NCBI GenBank assembly: GCA_958510875.1
Contig: OY294067.1
Span: 257,549,736 to 257,613,735, forward strand
Direction of reading: 5' to 3'
Length of the DNA stretch: 64,000 bases
Source of the DNA: Endomychus coccineus
Taxonomy: Eukaryota > Arthropoda > Insecta > Coleoptera > Endomychidae
Part shown: piece by piece, positions 1-11,757 of the stretch
Layout of the letters: the number at the start of each line of letters is the position of its first letter
Numbering within the stretch: the first letter of the stretch is position 1
The notes under the pieces: generated by a model
Told to the model about the DNA's origin: nothing
The model's input: only the letters and a program-made list of their open reading frames with translations
The model's database searches: none
Translations under genes and position numbers: made by a program

Positions 1-1425
1 GGAATCCTGAGTATAATTCAGAAACTGGAATAGACATGCAGAGTGCCATTTTGAATAAGAACGATGAGTGGAAAGTGACGAAACAAAATATATCATAAAT
101 ATAATACTAAAGGAAACAGTTCGCGACGAATGTCGTATTAACGCAAGGATCATAATACAATACTATAAAATATAGGTACCTACATTAATTTGTACGTAAC
201 TCTGAATGAATATTTGTTTAAGAACTATGATTACTGTAGGCCTAAATCTGGAGAACGTGTTCTTATTTTGACATGGGGACTGTTAAGGTTTACTTTTGAT
301 GAATATTTAACTTTAGAACAATAATGAAGCAAACCAGCTCATGACATTCTTTAGATATTCCATGTTTGCATTGGAAGTTCTTTAGTATTTGTTATAAGGG
401 ATTCATTAAATACTACTTATAAAAGAAAAAATTAGCTGATTCTAACTTTTTTATTCCTGAGTGAGACCAAAATCAATATTAGAGTTTACAAATTTACTGA
501 AATTCTTATGATAGTGAATGTTGGAGGTTCGTGTGTGACAAACTATCCGAGCCAAACAAAAATCAGGAGGAACAGTGCACGCTCAATTAATAAATTTTCT
601 GAAAGGGTGAACGGCGTCAAGAGGAATCCTATTCATTTGTATCTTCAGGTGGCAATCCTAGTTAGACTTCGTAAGTCTTGTCAATACTGACACGACATTA
701 TTGTTCGAATGCCTAGAATAAGGGACTTCAAGAGCAACATCGAAGTTCGTCGATCGAAATTGGCTGCGGCATTGAAACAATCAGTACTAATCGATCTTAT
801 TAGAATATCGACTTTCATGAACTGTGTTGATCTGGATATTATTTTGTACCTTCACCGCATGACTATCGGTTAATTGTAATAAAATTAATCTTTAGGTTTC
901 GATTTCCTTTCTAATATAAGTATATTTGAAAGTACATCTGATAATCCTCAGGACTGTAATTTTTTCAACTTTCTTTACTAAAGTCGTTAGAACCCTTCAC
1001 CTAGTCTTATCGATTTAAGGTGGTCAGTTCAGTTGTGTTGCTTTGAATTGTAGGATCTGTATATCCTAATTTCCAACTGTTGGTGCTGTAAAATGTGTAT
1101 ATAGGACATCATTCCATCAAATGTATGTACTATTTTTATGCTGGCTTGTTATCGTTCATAGCTCAATAATTTACTCTCATCTTGTCAATTCATATTGTAC
1201 TCAATTTCATAATATTCTGTAACAATATCATCTGTTTCTTATTGAACGGTATTCAATAACGAAAATACAATGATATCAAGAAAAAAAAGATCTAACAATT
1301 AGATCTCTGAAGAGAACTTTTGGAAATGCAATCTAACAGTTCCTACTAAACGAACCATCGACGAAATGAGAGGAAGCTCTTGAAGTACCAAAAATACTAA
1401 TGATCTTCCTCTCCAAAGATCATAA
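1..1425. repeat. 1.42-kb direct repeat, copy 1
   Basis: This stretch recurs almost unchanged at 2864-4284. I see roughly ten substitutions plus one small indel near 580-600, so the copies are about 99% identical. The left boundary is the window edge, so the unit may extend further left. The right boundary is sharp: both copies share '...ccaaagatcataa' and then diverge. No protein-coding match is recognisable inside; only short random-looking frames exist. It could be a recent segmental duplication, a long terminal repeat of an unknown element, or an assembly artefact. Confidence 0.9.
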
Positions 1426-1439
1426 ATAATCGTTCAACA

Positions 1440-1690
1440 ACAACAAAAACAATTATTGAAGTAAACTCAAAATTATTTATAAATAAAAATGCCAATAAAA
1501 AAAAATAACAATAAAATTAGTTTTAAATTTTCATATATAAATATATAAAAAATAAAATTCCCCAAAATAATATAACTTTACTTTATACTAATAAATAAAT
1601 AAACATTAATTATATAAAATTTTATAGATTAATATTAATTATTAGAATAATTAAGAATTAAATTGTAAGTAAATAAACCGAACTTCAACA
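1440..1690. other. extremely AT-rich block
   Basis: About 250 bases of almost pure A/T with runs such as 'ataaataaataaac'. It sits just inside the gap between the two 1.42-kb repeats. The composition recalls insect mitochondrial DNA, but I could not match it to a mitochondrial gene by eye. No gene is called. Confidence 0.5.
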
Positions 1691-1702
1691 GTTTGTAACA
1701 AA

Positions 1703-1762
1703 CGGCGATGCGGTCTAGTTGGCTTCCACTTAGTAGACTCGGGTTCCAATCCCAGAAGCGGA
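1703..1762 (+). other. tRNA-like Pol III promoter head (degenerate tRNA or SINE)
   Basis: An A-box match (GGTCTAGTTGG, 1712-1722, fits RGYNNARYNGG) is followed by a B-box-like GGTTCCAATCC (1742-1752; the usual G of GGTTCGANTCC is C). The spacing between the boxes is too short for a complete anticodon arm, so this is not a functional tRNA. It may be a tRNA pseudogene or the head of a tRNA-derived SINE. Confidence 0.4.
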
Positions 1763-1904
1763 AAAATTTTTTGTACAGTTTTTCAAAAACATAATCAATT
1801 TGAATATTATTTAGTTGTGTAAAGACGATGAAATGAATAATTTATTTCATTATATTTACATATATGCGAAGAGTATCTGATAGAATGTGAAACAATCATT
1901 TTAT

Positions 1905-2512
1905 GTTTAATGTTTGATGCTCGGGATCACGACCAACCGCACTCTCTCATGGGACGATCATGTGAAGTCCATTCCGAAAACCGCTCCTATCCCGTGCCAA
2001 GAGTTACTTTACATCCCAACAGATCCTCATAATCTACAAAGCACAGATTCGACCCATCCTGGAGTACTGTTCCCACGTTCGGAGTTCGGCTCCCAAACCT
2101 GAGCAGAAGCTCTTGGATTGTATCCAGAAGAGAATCATTGGTTTGATCGATGATGTTACACTCAAGAGTTGATTGACCTCTCTAAGAAGTCTCTCCCTTT
2201 TCGATAGATATTTCCATGGTCGGTATTCATCAGTCTTGTCTGTTGTTCCACCACGAGAGATTCCAGATAGGCGAACTAGACGAGCTCAAACTAGTCATCC
2301 CTTCTCTGTCAAGCTCGATATCTGCCGAACTTCTACCTACCAGACTTCATTTTTTCATCTAACAGCGAAGTCGTGGAACTCTTTATGTATAGAGGTCTTT
2401 CTCTATGGATATAACCCCCAAACCTTCAAGAAAAATACGAATTCCTGCTGGCTCACACGATGCTCTTCAAGCATTATAGGTTTCCCTCTCGTCTAGTCAA
2501 AGTATAAAAAAG
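1905..2512 (+). pseudogene. non-LTR retrotransposon, C-terminal end of reverse transcriptase ORF
   Basis: Broken frames encode the conserved region after the RT palm: 'LGITTNRTLSWDDHV', then a frame with 'RPILEYC' and 'KRIIGLIDD', then 'LFDRYFHGRYSS' and 'SFFHLTAKSWNSL'. This order is typical of the tail of Jockey/CR1-group non-LTR ORF2 proteins. The same family lies on the minus strand at 12945-15290; both end in 'cattataggtttccctctcg' followed by a 'gtataaaaaa' tail. The copy is severely 5'-truncated, has frameshifts and stops, and is dead. Confidence 0.75.
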
Positions 2513-2863
2513 GTCAAAATCACCTTTCAATAATACCTTCTTTTTATAACGGCTATGATAATAACATAAATAATAACAGAAATGAAGGTTATTATAATTA
2601 TTAAAGCTGTTGTTACTATTAGTAAAATAGTATTAATAGAATAATAGTGATTATCACTAACAACATTATTATTATTATTCATGTTATTATAGTAATCATT
2701 ATATAAAAGGAGTATTATAGAAGGACGTTTTGAACTATTCAAGTTAAGCTCAAGGTTACACGAAATTTCGTAGCCTACTGCAATTCTCAATTTAAAACTC
2801 CAAATGATGTTGGCTCTATCATCTTGAATGTAACATACAAAGTGATATACTTCTTCGAAAAAG
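2513..2863. other. AT-rich noncoding spacer
   Basis: It contains many short 'ttattatta' runs and links the non-LTR tail to the second 1.42-kb repeat. I see no gene or recognisable element in it. Confidence 0.4.
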
Positions 2864-4284
2864 GGAATCCTGAGTATAATTCAGAAACTGGAATAGACAT
2901 GCAGAGTGCCATTTTGAATAAGAACGATGAGTGGAAAGTGACGAAACAAAATATATCATAAATATAATACTAAAGGAAACAGTTCGCGACGAATGTCGTA
3001 TTAACGCAAGGATCATAATACAATACTATAAAATATAGGTACCTACATTAATTTGTACGTAACTCTGAATGAATATTTGTTTAAGAACTATGATTACTGT
3101 AGGCCTAAATCTGGAGAACGTGTTCTTATTTTGACATGGGGACTGTTAAGGTTTACTTTTGATGAATATTTAACTTTAGAACAATAATGAAGCAAACCAG
3201 CTCATGACATTCTTTAGATATTCCATGTTTGCATTGGAAGTTCTTTAGTATTTGTTATAAGGGATTCATTAAATACTACTTATAAAAGAAAAAATTAGCT
3301 GATTCTAACTTTTTTATTCCTGAGTGGGACCAAAATCAATATTAGAATTTACAAATTTACTGAAATTCTTATGATAGTGAATGTTGGAGGTTCGTGTGTG
3401 ACAAACTATCCGAGCCAAACAAAAATCAGGAGGAACATGGCACGCTCAATTAATTAATAGAAAGGGTGAACGGCGTCAAGAGGAATCCTATTTATTTGTA
3501 TCTTCAGGTGGCAATCCTAGTTAGACTTCGTAAGTCTTGTCAATACTGACACGACATTATTGTTCGAATGCCTAGAATAAGGGACTTCAAGAGCAACATC
3601 GAAGTTCGTCGATCGAAATTGGCTGCGGCATTGAAAAAATCAGTACTAATCGATCTTATTAGAATATCGACTTTCATGAACTGTGTTGATCTGGATATTA
3701 TTTTGTACCCTCACCGCATGACTATCGGTTAATTGTAATAAAATTAATCTTTAGGTTTCGATTTCCTTTCTAATATAAGTATATTTGAAAGTACATCTGA
3801 TAATCCTCAGGACTGTAATTTTTTCAACTTTCTTTACTAAAGTCGTTAGAACCCTTCACCTAGTCTTATCGATTTAAGGTGGTCAGTTCAGTTGTGTTGC
3901 TTTGAATTGTAGGATCTGTATATCCTAATTTCCAACTGTTGGTGCTGTAAAATGTGTATATAGGACATCATTCCATCAAATGTATGTACTATTTTTATGC
4001 TGGCTTGTTATCGTTCATAGCTCAATAATTTACTCTCATCTTGTCAATTCATATTGTACTCAATTTCGTAATATTCTGTAACAATATCATCTGTTTCTTA
4101 TTGAACGGTATTCAATAACGAAAATACAATGATATCAAGAAAAAAAAGATCTAACAATTAGATCTCTGAAGAGAACTTTTGGAAATGCAATCTAACAGTT
4201 CCTACTAAACGAACCATCGACGAAATGAGAGGAAGCTCTCGAAGTACCAAAAATACTAATGATCTTCCTCTCCAAAGATCATAA
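2864..4284. repeat. 1.42-kb direct repeat, copy 2
   Basis: Second copy of the 1-1425 unit in the same orientation. It differs by about ten substitutions and a short deletion in the 'gctcaattaat' segment. The left junction is at 'cgaaaaag|ggaatcctgag', although the first copy may start further left, outside the window. Confidence 0.9.
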
Positions 4285-4639
4285 GCTCAACTTTGAGAGC
4301 ATATGCCTACGATTATATTGTGAATCAGCAATACGTGAAGTACTGGTCTTCTCAGCTTTAAAGAGATTATTGTTGTAGCAATCAAAGAAAGTTTTGAAGA
4401 TCGTGTATCAGGGGACAATATTGTACAACATTGAATATGACATCACTGACAGTTAATCAAGGTGGCTTGCTGATTTTGTTTAGAGGAAAAAAATTACTTT
4501 CATTCTTTATTTTTCAAGCCATCACCGAATATTAAGATACTTACTACTTTCTCTTCTACCAGAGACTATACATATTGATCAGATATCAAAGGTTTAAGAC
4601 AATCCAAACTATTCATAGGCAGGCCATGTGGAACGAACA

Positions 4640-4860
4640 ACTCTGAATTACTAGAGCTAACAAGGAACTAATCCGTCCACGGATGGTAAAACCCTTGCAG
4701 AACAGGTGTTGAACAAAGGACAATTATGCAGACTATGCGATGAGGGAGATGAATCCTTCATGCGTATACTGTGAAAAATAAAACTCAGGGTCTCAGTCAA
4801 AGTACACTTCTTCAAGGAGACAGGCCAGACCAATAAATTCCAGAAGTCATATGGGGACAT
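4640..4860 (+). pseudogene. decayed RNase H / zinc-knuckle tail of a non-LTR element
   Basis: One frame reads 'GQLCRLCDEGDESFMRIL' followed by a stop. It resembles the cysteine-rich segment 'CRxCgExdETxxHILCeCP' found just after the RNase H domain in many insect non-LTR elements. A neighbouring frame just upstream reads 'KELIRPRMVKPL'. Only fragments remain and frames shift, so the identification rests on this motif alone. Confidence 0.4.
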
Positions 4861-5690
4861 GCAGAAAAGACCTTTCAAGACCCAGTGTTTTGGGTCCCAT
4901 CGGAACCACCCCAAAGATCGATGATAATAATTATTTTGACAATATAGAAGCTTTAATAAAATCACGAATCTTAGAAGCCAGAGTTTATGATCTTCAAGAG
5001 CTACATAACGAGTGCTCCCTTTCTAAAAGTGAGACATAGCTCCAAGTTTAACTTATGATAGCACTGCTTACTCGAAACATTAAGTTTCAGAAGGTAATCT
5101 TGCAAATTTTTGGATTGATTAGATCCAGAGCAATCCGATAATGTTCTTAAGATCGTGCTTCGGGTGTAATGGTGATACTTTACATCGATGACTATGACAT
5201 CTCTCGACAGCACACCATGGCTAAGATATTGAATTTTATTCATAACAAGTTGAATATTCTTTCCAAATAATGCGAACATTTCAAAACATTATCCGAAAAT
5301 ATTCTACGCCATTGTGGGAGGTTTTATTAGAATTAGCTATATTATATTACGAATCTTCACCTTGACTTTGATCAAATCACGAATCTCAGTAGCAGATAAT
5401 GGCCAGATACTTCAAGTTGTATAACTCCTCATTAACTTAGATATATATGACTTCAGGAGCGATATAACGAGCTGTTTACTCAATCATGCTGAAACTTCTC
5501 CAATGAAATCACATTGAATTTCTATACCAACAGATATAAAACTGCAATCTCCCTTCATTTTTGATGCTTTTGCAACCTCAGTCAGACTAAAAAAGTTGAA
5601 TTGATTAAAACATCTTGGTTTTTTCACGGATATGTTTAGTTATGGGCTGGATCTCTGATTAGATTTGCATTCTATCATTTATATAAAGCA
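4861..5690. other. no recognised gene
   Basis: Short open frames occur on both strands here, but none shows a recognisable domain or consistent coding character. A weak internal similarity ('gagctacataacgag' near 5000, 'gagcgatataacgag' near 5458) hints at an old repeat. Confidence 0.3.
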
Positions 5691-5859
5691 CTAAAATAAG
5701 TTCAACCTTCTATCACTGGCGCAGTTGGTTGGATTCAGATGTGGTTTTTTGCATCGAATTCGGAAGGTAAGTTTTGTTTTTGCCGAACAAAATGTATTGA
5801 ATTTCTTGAGCCAAAAAAAATCAGAAGAGTTTACTTGAGGTGAATGAAAAACAGAGTCG

Positions 5860-6350
5860 AGTTTGTTTTTCGGCGGTTTTTGGGGTTGCTGATCACGAAT
5901 ATGAGGTCCCAAAAATTCCCTAGGACCATCCCCGGGGTTAACGGGGGTTCTCACGCTCTGGATATCGATATATTTCATTAAAAATTATTTTTAATGCTTG
6001 TCAACTGTTCGAGTGAGGATATAAAGGTCGCTAATGATGAAAAAACTTTCCTACAATACCTGGAGATACCAGGAGACCGGATATCTACGTCATCTTCTAG
6101 GAATTAGTTAATTTTTCTTCATAATATGTAACAAATTCTCTGTCTCTCAGGATTTTCGAAAACGCCGATCACGAATATGACACTCAAAAACTTCCACAAA
6201 TTACTAGGGGGTGTTCCCGGGTCTTTGGGGCCCTATATATCTACGTCATCTTCTAGAAATTCGTTAATTTTTCTCCATAATATGCAACAAATTCTGGCTC
6301 TCAGGTGTTTTCGGAGTCGCTGATCACGATTATACCGCTCAAAAAGTTCA
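5860..6350. repeat. diverged tandem repeats with GATCACGA cores
   Basis: The string 'gatcacgaatatga' or a close variant occurs near 5891, 6168 and 6322. The last two define a unit of about 154 bp sharing 'ctacgtcatcttctag', 'gttaatttttct' and 'taatatg(t/c)aacaaattct'. The minus-strand open frame over 5691-5978 is a by-product of this repeat. A related sequence style (CTGATCACGATTCC) forms the palindromic array at 62.6-63.2 kb. Confidence 0.6.
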
Positions 6351-6369
6351 TAGTCGTGATCGTGATAAT

Positions 6370-7135
6370 GAAAAGTACGGATTTTTTCTTATTGATATTT
6401 TTTATATCAAAAAAAAAATTATCACTATTTGAAAATTCTAATAGAGCAATTCCCATAACATTGAAAAATGTATAGAGTTTTCAAAGTGAAATGAGGCATC
6501 TTGAATCTTCTATGGAACGTGTTGTGGTGGAATAGTTTTAACAGATAACTCTTGTTTTTGAGTCAAAATAAGGGTTATCCTCATAGAGTATACTTTAATT
6601 GCACACAAATATATGCTATTCTATTATCTATGTCATGCACCACTTCACGTAAATATTACATTGTGTGTGATTATATAGAAATTCACATTATAATGGCAAC
6701 TGAATAAGACCACACATTATTCCGGAAGGAAAACATTTTTGAGCATCAATGAACGACATTTTCTATTTATAGAATCTCATTTTATTGCGGAATGAATTCG
6801 AGCATTTCTAATATTTCATGGGTTCATAGGCAATGGCGGTATAAAAACAATATACAGTGTGTCTATTTATCCAGTAACCGGACGTATAATTTTATCCTTA
6901 TTCGTCCAGCATGCGTATAGCCCGTAGCATGTTATGAAGAATTATCATGATATTAATTCATCTTAACTTATTTGAAGATGTTACTGCCATTTGAGTAACA
7001 TTGTTTCAGAAATTGCAATTTCCTCATAACTACGAATATAAAAGAATAAAATAATAATAACTTTTTGCCAGATTGACTCAGTTATAAAAGAAATATCCTT
7101 CATAGTGACTATTAGTTATCGAAGTAAGTGCATAA
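6370..7135. other. no recognised gene
   Basis: AT-rich sequence with short runs of A/T. A 'cagtgtgtctatttatccagt' segment at 6855 resembles transposon ends, but I found no matching partner. Confidence 0.3.
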
Positions 7136-7141
7136 TTCGGC

Positions 7142-8831
7142 ATGAAAGCAATTTCAAACGACAAATTTCGAAAAAGGCGTATGGCAAGCGGTGCGATGCT
7201 AATTCCACAGCATTTGAAGTTTGCATTCACTGAAGTCACATTTATACAAGTTAGAGATGTATTATGTTCCTTAAAAAATAGTTCCTCCAGAGACTTTTAT
7301 GGATTGAATATTTCACTGATAAATAGAAACATTTATAGTATTGTTTATCCACTTACAACTCTCATTAATAGATGCCTCAAGGAAGGAATTTATCCAAGAC
7401 AATTCCACTCTTTAAAAAGGGTGATATTTCTAGAGTTGAACATTATAGACCTATATCCCTTGTTTCCGTTTTTTCAAAAATTATTGAGAAATTGATGTGT
7501 GCACAAATTATTGGTTATTTTGACACAAATAAATTATTTACTAATCATCAATATGGTTTTAGGAAGAAACTTAGCACGATTGATGCAATAATTGACTTCG
7601 TAGGCAATGCTGTAAAATGTTTTGAAAAAGGGGATTATTTTCTTGCAGTTTTCTTAGATTTATCAAAAGTTTTTGTTTGTGTGTCTCATTCACTTCTCAT
7701 GGAAAAGCTTGAGAGGTACCATTTTGATGAATCAAGTACGGCTCTTATACGATCATATCTCACAGACCGCCAGCAGTATGTGAATGTAAATGAAACCTGG
7801 TCCGAAATGAAAATAATTGATATTGGAGTTCCTCAAGGCTCTATAATTTGGCCTCTACTTTTCTTGATTTTCATTAATGATTTTCCGGATTATCTTGCTG
7901 ACATCTTATCCATACTTTTTGCTGATGACACTGTGGTTTGTGAAAATTGTGCCAATCTGGTGTCTGTTGATGAGGCTTTTGAGCGCATACAGGAAAATAC
8001 CTTTGAATGGTTTTCAGAAAACGGGCTAGCTATGAATCGGGAAAAACGGAGAAAATCGTTTTTAGTATGAGGCATGTTGACGACGCTAATGCAAAATTTC
8101 TACGTATGCATTTGGATTCGCGCCTTACCTGGAATGTTCATATCGACCATCTTGCAAAAAAAGTTAGTAAAAACGTATATCTTTTACGTCGATTGTCTGG
8201 TTCTGTTCCATCAAATGTACTTAAAACAGCATATTTTGGTCTGTGCAGTCTCAATTCAGGTACGGTATCATTGTTTGGGGAAACTGTGGTGAAATTCACA
8301 GAATTTTTAGTCTACAACGAAGAGCAATTACAATAATAGGTAACATTAACTATAGAGCTTGTTGCAGAAGCACATTCTTAAAACTGGACATTTTAACAAT
8401 ACCTGTCCTTTTTATTTTTGAATGCTTATCGTATGCTCACAAAAATGCTGAATTTGTCAGTTCAAATAGCAACATTCATCCGCATTATACCACACATAAG
8501 GATGGTATTCATTTGCCATTTTTCAGACTCAGCAGGTCACAAAACGGCCCGAATTTTCTTGCCTTCAAATTTTTCAACAGATTACTGATATGTATTCGTA
8601 GTCCTTCATTTAACAAATTTAAAATTGTAATTAGATCTTACTTTGTAAAAAATGTATTGTATAAAATAGATGATTTTTTTCAATCAAAATTTTAATAATT
8701 TGTTAAGTGACTGATTTTGGTTTTTTATTAATTTGTATTTTGACTTTTATCTTTAAACTGACCTGTGCAAATAATGCTTATATTATATTAGCACCAAATA
8801 AAGTACTCTACTCTTCTCTACTCTACTCTGG
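7142..8831 (+). pseudogene. non-LTR retrotransposon reverse transcriptase (Jockey/CR1-like), 5'-truncated and frameshifted
   Basis: The copy starts in the linker between endonuclease and RT (7142-7400) and shifts frame near 7400. It then runs through RT motifs 'YRPISLVSVFSKIIEKL', 'YGFRKKLST', motif A 'FLDLSKVFVCV', 'GVPQGSIIWPLLF' and motif C 'FADD' (7918-7929). Motif A has V in place of the conserved final D of 'KAFD'. Further frameshifts near 8010-8070 and 8250 separate 'LDSRLTWNVHI' and 'FRYGIIVWGNCGEI' from a C-terminal frame ending at 8695. The 3' end carries AATAAA-like sequence and a (CTCTA)n tail at 8806-8831, a normal feature of target-primed elements. It reverse-transcribed its own RNA when active; now it is dead. 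Confidence 0.85.
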
Positions 8832-8924
8832 TCGCACGGAATAATTTGATTTTGGCAACAAATCATTTAGTATCTTCTATTGAAAAGAAATAGAGGTTCG
8901 AAAAACAAACGACATTTATTTTTA

Positions 8925-9372
8925 TACCCATCAATTCGGTTATAAAATTGTTAATATTTGAATTAAGGAAACCAATTCTCAAAAAAGATCTATTCTGGAG
9001 ATGATTCACATAAAATGTAACTCCAAGTCTGTAAGTCACAGAACAGATATTCAATCATTAAGTCAGATTTATACTAATTCAATTAATTAAAGCCCTTGCA
9101 AATTCCTACATGCGTCTTTATAATGTTGAAAGTATACTTTAGGAAGAATGGTCAAATAGCAATATTTCTAATATGGTCATATAACCTTTTTCTATTACCT
9201 CATAAATCTTCAACATCTGGTTCAAAAGTGGATACTCTAGCGTTATATTTTTGGTTCAATCATTCAGTCGAATTACATACTGTGATTTGATATGAAAATA
9301 ATAAACATATGTGTTAGTGTGACCGAAGATTTACATAATTCATACTTGGGTCAAGAATCATTATTAATTATA
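8925..9372 (+). mobile_element. Penelope-like element (PLE), 3' end fragment
   Basis: It matches the end of the PLE at 28-30 kb. A frame at 8941-9090 reads 'ETNSQKRSILEMIHIK', which corresponds to the C-terminus after the GIY-YIG domain. The conserved 3' region follows ('cttgcaaattcctacatgcg', 'ctggttcaaaagtggatac') and finally the terminal 'atatgtgttagtgtgacc' and 'tgggtcaagaatc' signatures. Several stops break the frame. Confidence 0.7.
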
Positions 9373-9386
9373 CTTGGTACTGTTTT

Positions 9387-9733
9387 TTGAATTGTGTTCT
9401 TGATTTAAACAATCAAAAATACCCTATGTCTACTGATTAGTGATCAGATGAGGTTGAGATGTGTATTAGCAATAAATACTTTCGACTATACCTATCCGAT
9501 AGTCGGATATACTTATTTGAACTGGATTTCAGAAAAACTGGTTTCATCTCTTGAATTGCATTCTTGATTCAAACGATAAAAAATACCCGATTTCTAATGA
9601 TTAGTGATCAGTTGAACGATGAGGTTAAGATGTGTATTAGCAAGCGATACATAAATACTTTCGACTAAACATATACGATAGTCCAATATATTCACATTGA
9701 ACTGGATTTCAGAAAAACTGGTTTCATTTCTTG
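9387..9733. repeat. two-copy tandem duplication, unit about 165-185 bp
   Basis: Copies at 9387-9550 and 9551-9733 share 'gattagtgatcag', 'gatgtgtattagcaa', 'aaatactttcgacta' and 'gaactggatttcagaaaaac'. They differ by small insertions and about 15% substitutions. No coding content is evident. Confidence 0.8.
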
Positions 9734-10008
9734 TATTGATATTACAAGTTATATTATCTATTTTACAAATATTGTAATTATAAGTTTCTCGTTTCTTCAT
9801 TAATCGTCATGAATTGTTTTCTTCTTCAAGTGAATTAATCATGTTCAAACATGGTTGCCCGAGCATTACTCGTAAGTTGCACCTTTTCCCATCAATTTAA
9901 TTAAATTGCACGTGCACTCTATTCTATGTCATTTTTCACAATTGCAGTCTGCTATCTCGTTTTTCTCAAGAATGAATCCAAGTTATAGATGAAGGTTAAT
10001 AATTATAT
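9734..10008. other. no recognised gene
   Basis: AT-rich unique-looking sequence with short open frames only. Confidence 0.3.
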
Positions 10009-10436
10009 ATGGACGCTATTTGGAATAACCATAATCAGCGGCGTAACTATCCTCCGAGGGTCCCGGGCATGTGCAACTAGAGCCCCCCCCCACATATATT
10101 TTTGTACACCAAGAAATAATTTGCATAATTTGAACGACTGGTGATCGATGTATCCATTCTACAATATATACAACAAAATGGTCTTACATTATAATTTTAT
10201 ATGGCGAAAAAATGAGTTGCATCTATTTTTCTTTGGATTACCTCATCAGAAATGTCATGAAAATGAAAAAGCAATGGAAAATGTATGTAGATTCAACAGT
10301 TGTTAACACAACCTTTTTCTTGTTGTGGTAACACATTTTTTTGCATTACATAAGAACGCTATTCGGAATAACTATAATCAGCGGCGTAACTATCCTCCGA
10401 GGGTTCGGGGCATGTGGAAACACATTTTTTTGCTAC
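10009..10436. repeat. two hAT-like terminal sequences in direct duplication
   Basis: The string 'CAGCGGCGTAACTATCCTCC' occurs at 10036 and 10379, each preceded by '(t/c)ggaataac(c/t)ataat'. 'aacacatttttttgc' is also repeated (near 10330 and 10420). CAGNGGCG... is a common hAT terminal motif. The reverse-orientation partner 'ggtagttacgccaccc' near 12487 could be the opposite end of an old hAT element, but the match covers only about ten bases. Confidence 0.5.
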
Positions 10437-10854
10437 TACTAACAGTGTAACGAGCTGCGTTCAAACAATATCAAAAGGTAGCATTATTTTTGTGCTTCTC
10501 TATCATAACCAGTTCTTCAAGTGATAACAATCTTTAAAATATGAATAAAAAACTTTGATCCATTGATCTCGTGACTTCCTTTACCTTTGTTAGCAAAATA
10601 GCTTTCGGTACCTCCTACAGGTCAACTATAATTGATTGTAGGGACAGAAATAATGGTGGAAATGATTTATCAATCATTTATAAATCGCTAATGTAAGAGG
10701 TTATATCATACTCTATGTTACATTGAAAGTTTATTCAAATAGTCTACATAATGTATTTCACAACAGTAGGTATGTGGTCACTTGAGCGAGACAGTCTTAT
10801 CTGTATTACCGGCCATGAGGTCACTATATTACCGGCCTCGAGACCCCTGTTCCA

Positions 10855-11056
10855 ACATTCAGACACGAGTCTGAATGTTGAAACACGTGACTCAATTCCA
10901 AAGCATGTAACTCTCTGTCGAAAGCTCGTGTCAAACACTTGCCAAAATAAGTGTCCGGATATTGAAACACGTGTCTGAATGTTGAAACACTTGTGAAACA
11001 AGTATCTAAATGTACAAACACGTGTCAAATACGTGTCTGAATGTTGAAACACGTTT
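10855..11056. repeat. minisatellite rich in CACGTG
   Basis: Imperfect repeats of 'gtgtctgaatgttgaaacac' alternate with 'caaacacgtgtc'. CACGTG palindromes lie at 10884, 10968 and 11019. The overlapping open frames on both strands over 10744-11184 come from this repeat and are not genes. Confidence 0.65.
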
Positions 11057-11137
11057 TTTCGCGGCCGGTAATACGGTGACCTCAAGGCTAGTAATACAGT
11101 GACGATGCTTACCAGCATCAGATAAGACTGTCTCGCC

Positions 11138-11757
11138 CATAGACCTATTATCCTAAGGAAACAGGATTGCTTACATTTAAACACGATCAGACATTGCCAA
11201 AATTTCGGGCCACTCAGATCGCTGTATATTACAAGTATGGCCGTATGGAATGAGCTGTTGCCGGATTAATTGTTCTGGGTGCCGGATTGAGATTTGTAGT
11301 TATTATAAAAACGTCTATAACATTATTTATTGGTTATATTAGAAGCAATACTGTTGAAATGTCGTTTTCGCTGAAAAATATTCCATAATTTATGGTAACC
11401 GGAATATATAGTCGAATTATAGATTATTTAAATTTTTTAATATAGAACAATTCCATTCCATTGAATCATTTGTGCAGAAGGCGACAACGCCGCGCACCTT
11501 TCATGAATGGGGACTTAGTTCTGTACTACGGAATTTGACAGCTTCCGTATTTCTCGTAGCTATTTCGAAGCGGTGTTGCCTTACAAGTGGTACTAAGTTT
11601 CCAATCATAGTTACAGCGTTGCCAATAAGGAGTAATTATGACTCGACGACAAAGAGGTCCGTTGATTTTCTTTGTCATACTTCATCTAATCATTGCCACA
11701 AGTCAAATGAAGTTTTATGAATGAGATGTTTCGTCTCCTTAGGATAATAGGTCTATG
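11138..11757. mobile_element. 620-bp nonautonomous DNA transposon (MITE) with perfect 8-bp target duplication
   Basis: Terminal inverted repeats of 22 bp match perfectly: CATAGACCTATTATCCTAAG... on the left and its reverse complement on the right. The flanks GTCTCGCC (11130-11137 and 11758-11765) are an exact 8-bp duplication. Removing element plus one flank restores 'gataagactgtctcgcccaagtgacc', which mirrors the other arm of the surrounding foldback. An 8-bp duplication with CA...TG ends fits the P or hAT superfamilies. The interior has no transposase. Confidence 0.85.

Noticed and set aside
1703..1762. Functional tRNA gene
   Set aside because: Boxes too close for an anticodon arm and no acceptor stem; kept only as a degenerate Pol III head.
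2527..2790. 87-codon minus-strand frame rich in I, N and Y
   Set aside because: Low-complexity AAT/TTA sequence.
5691..5978. 95-codon minus-strand open frame
   Set aside because: It lies over GATCACGA tandem repeats and translates repeat sequence; no domain.
10744..11184. 146-codon minus-strand open frame and overlapping plus frames
   Set aside because: Produced by the minisatellite and arms of the foldback; both strands are open because the repeat unit lacks stops.
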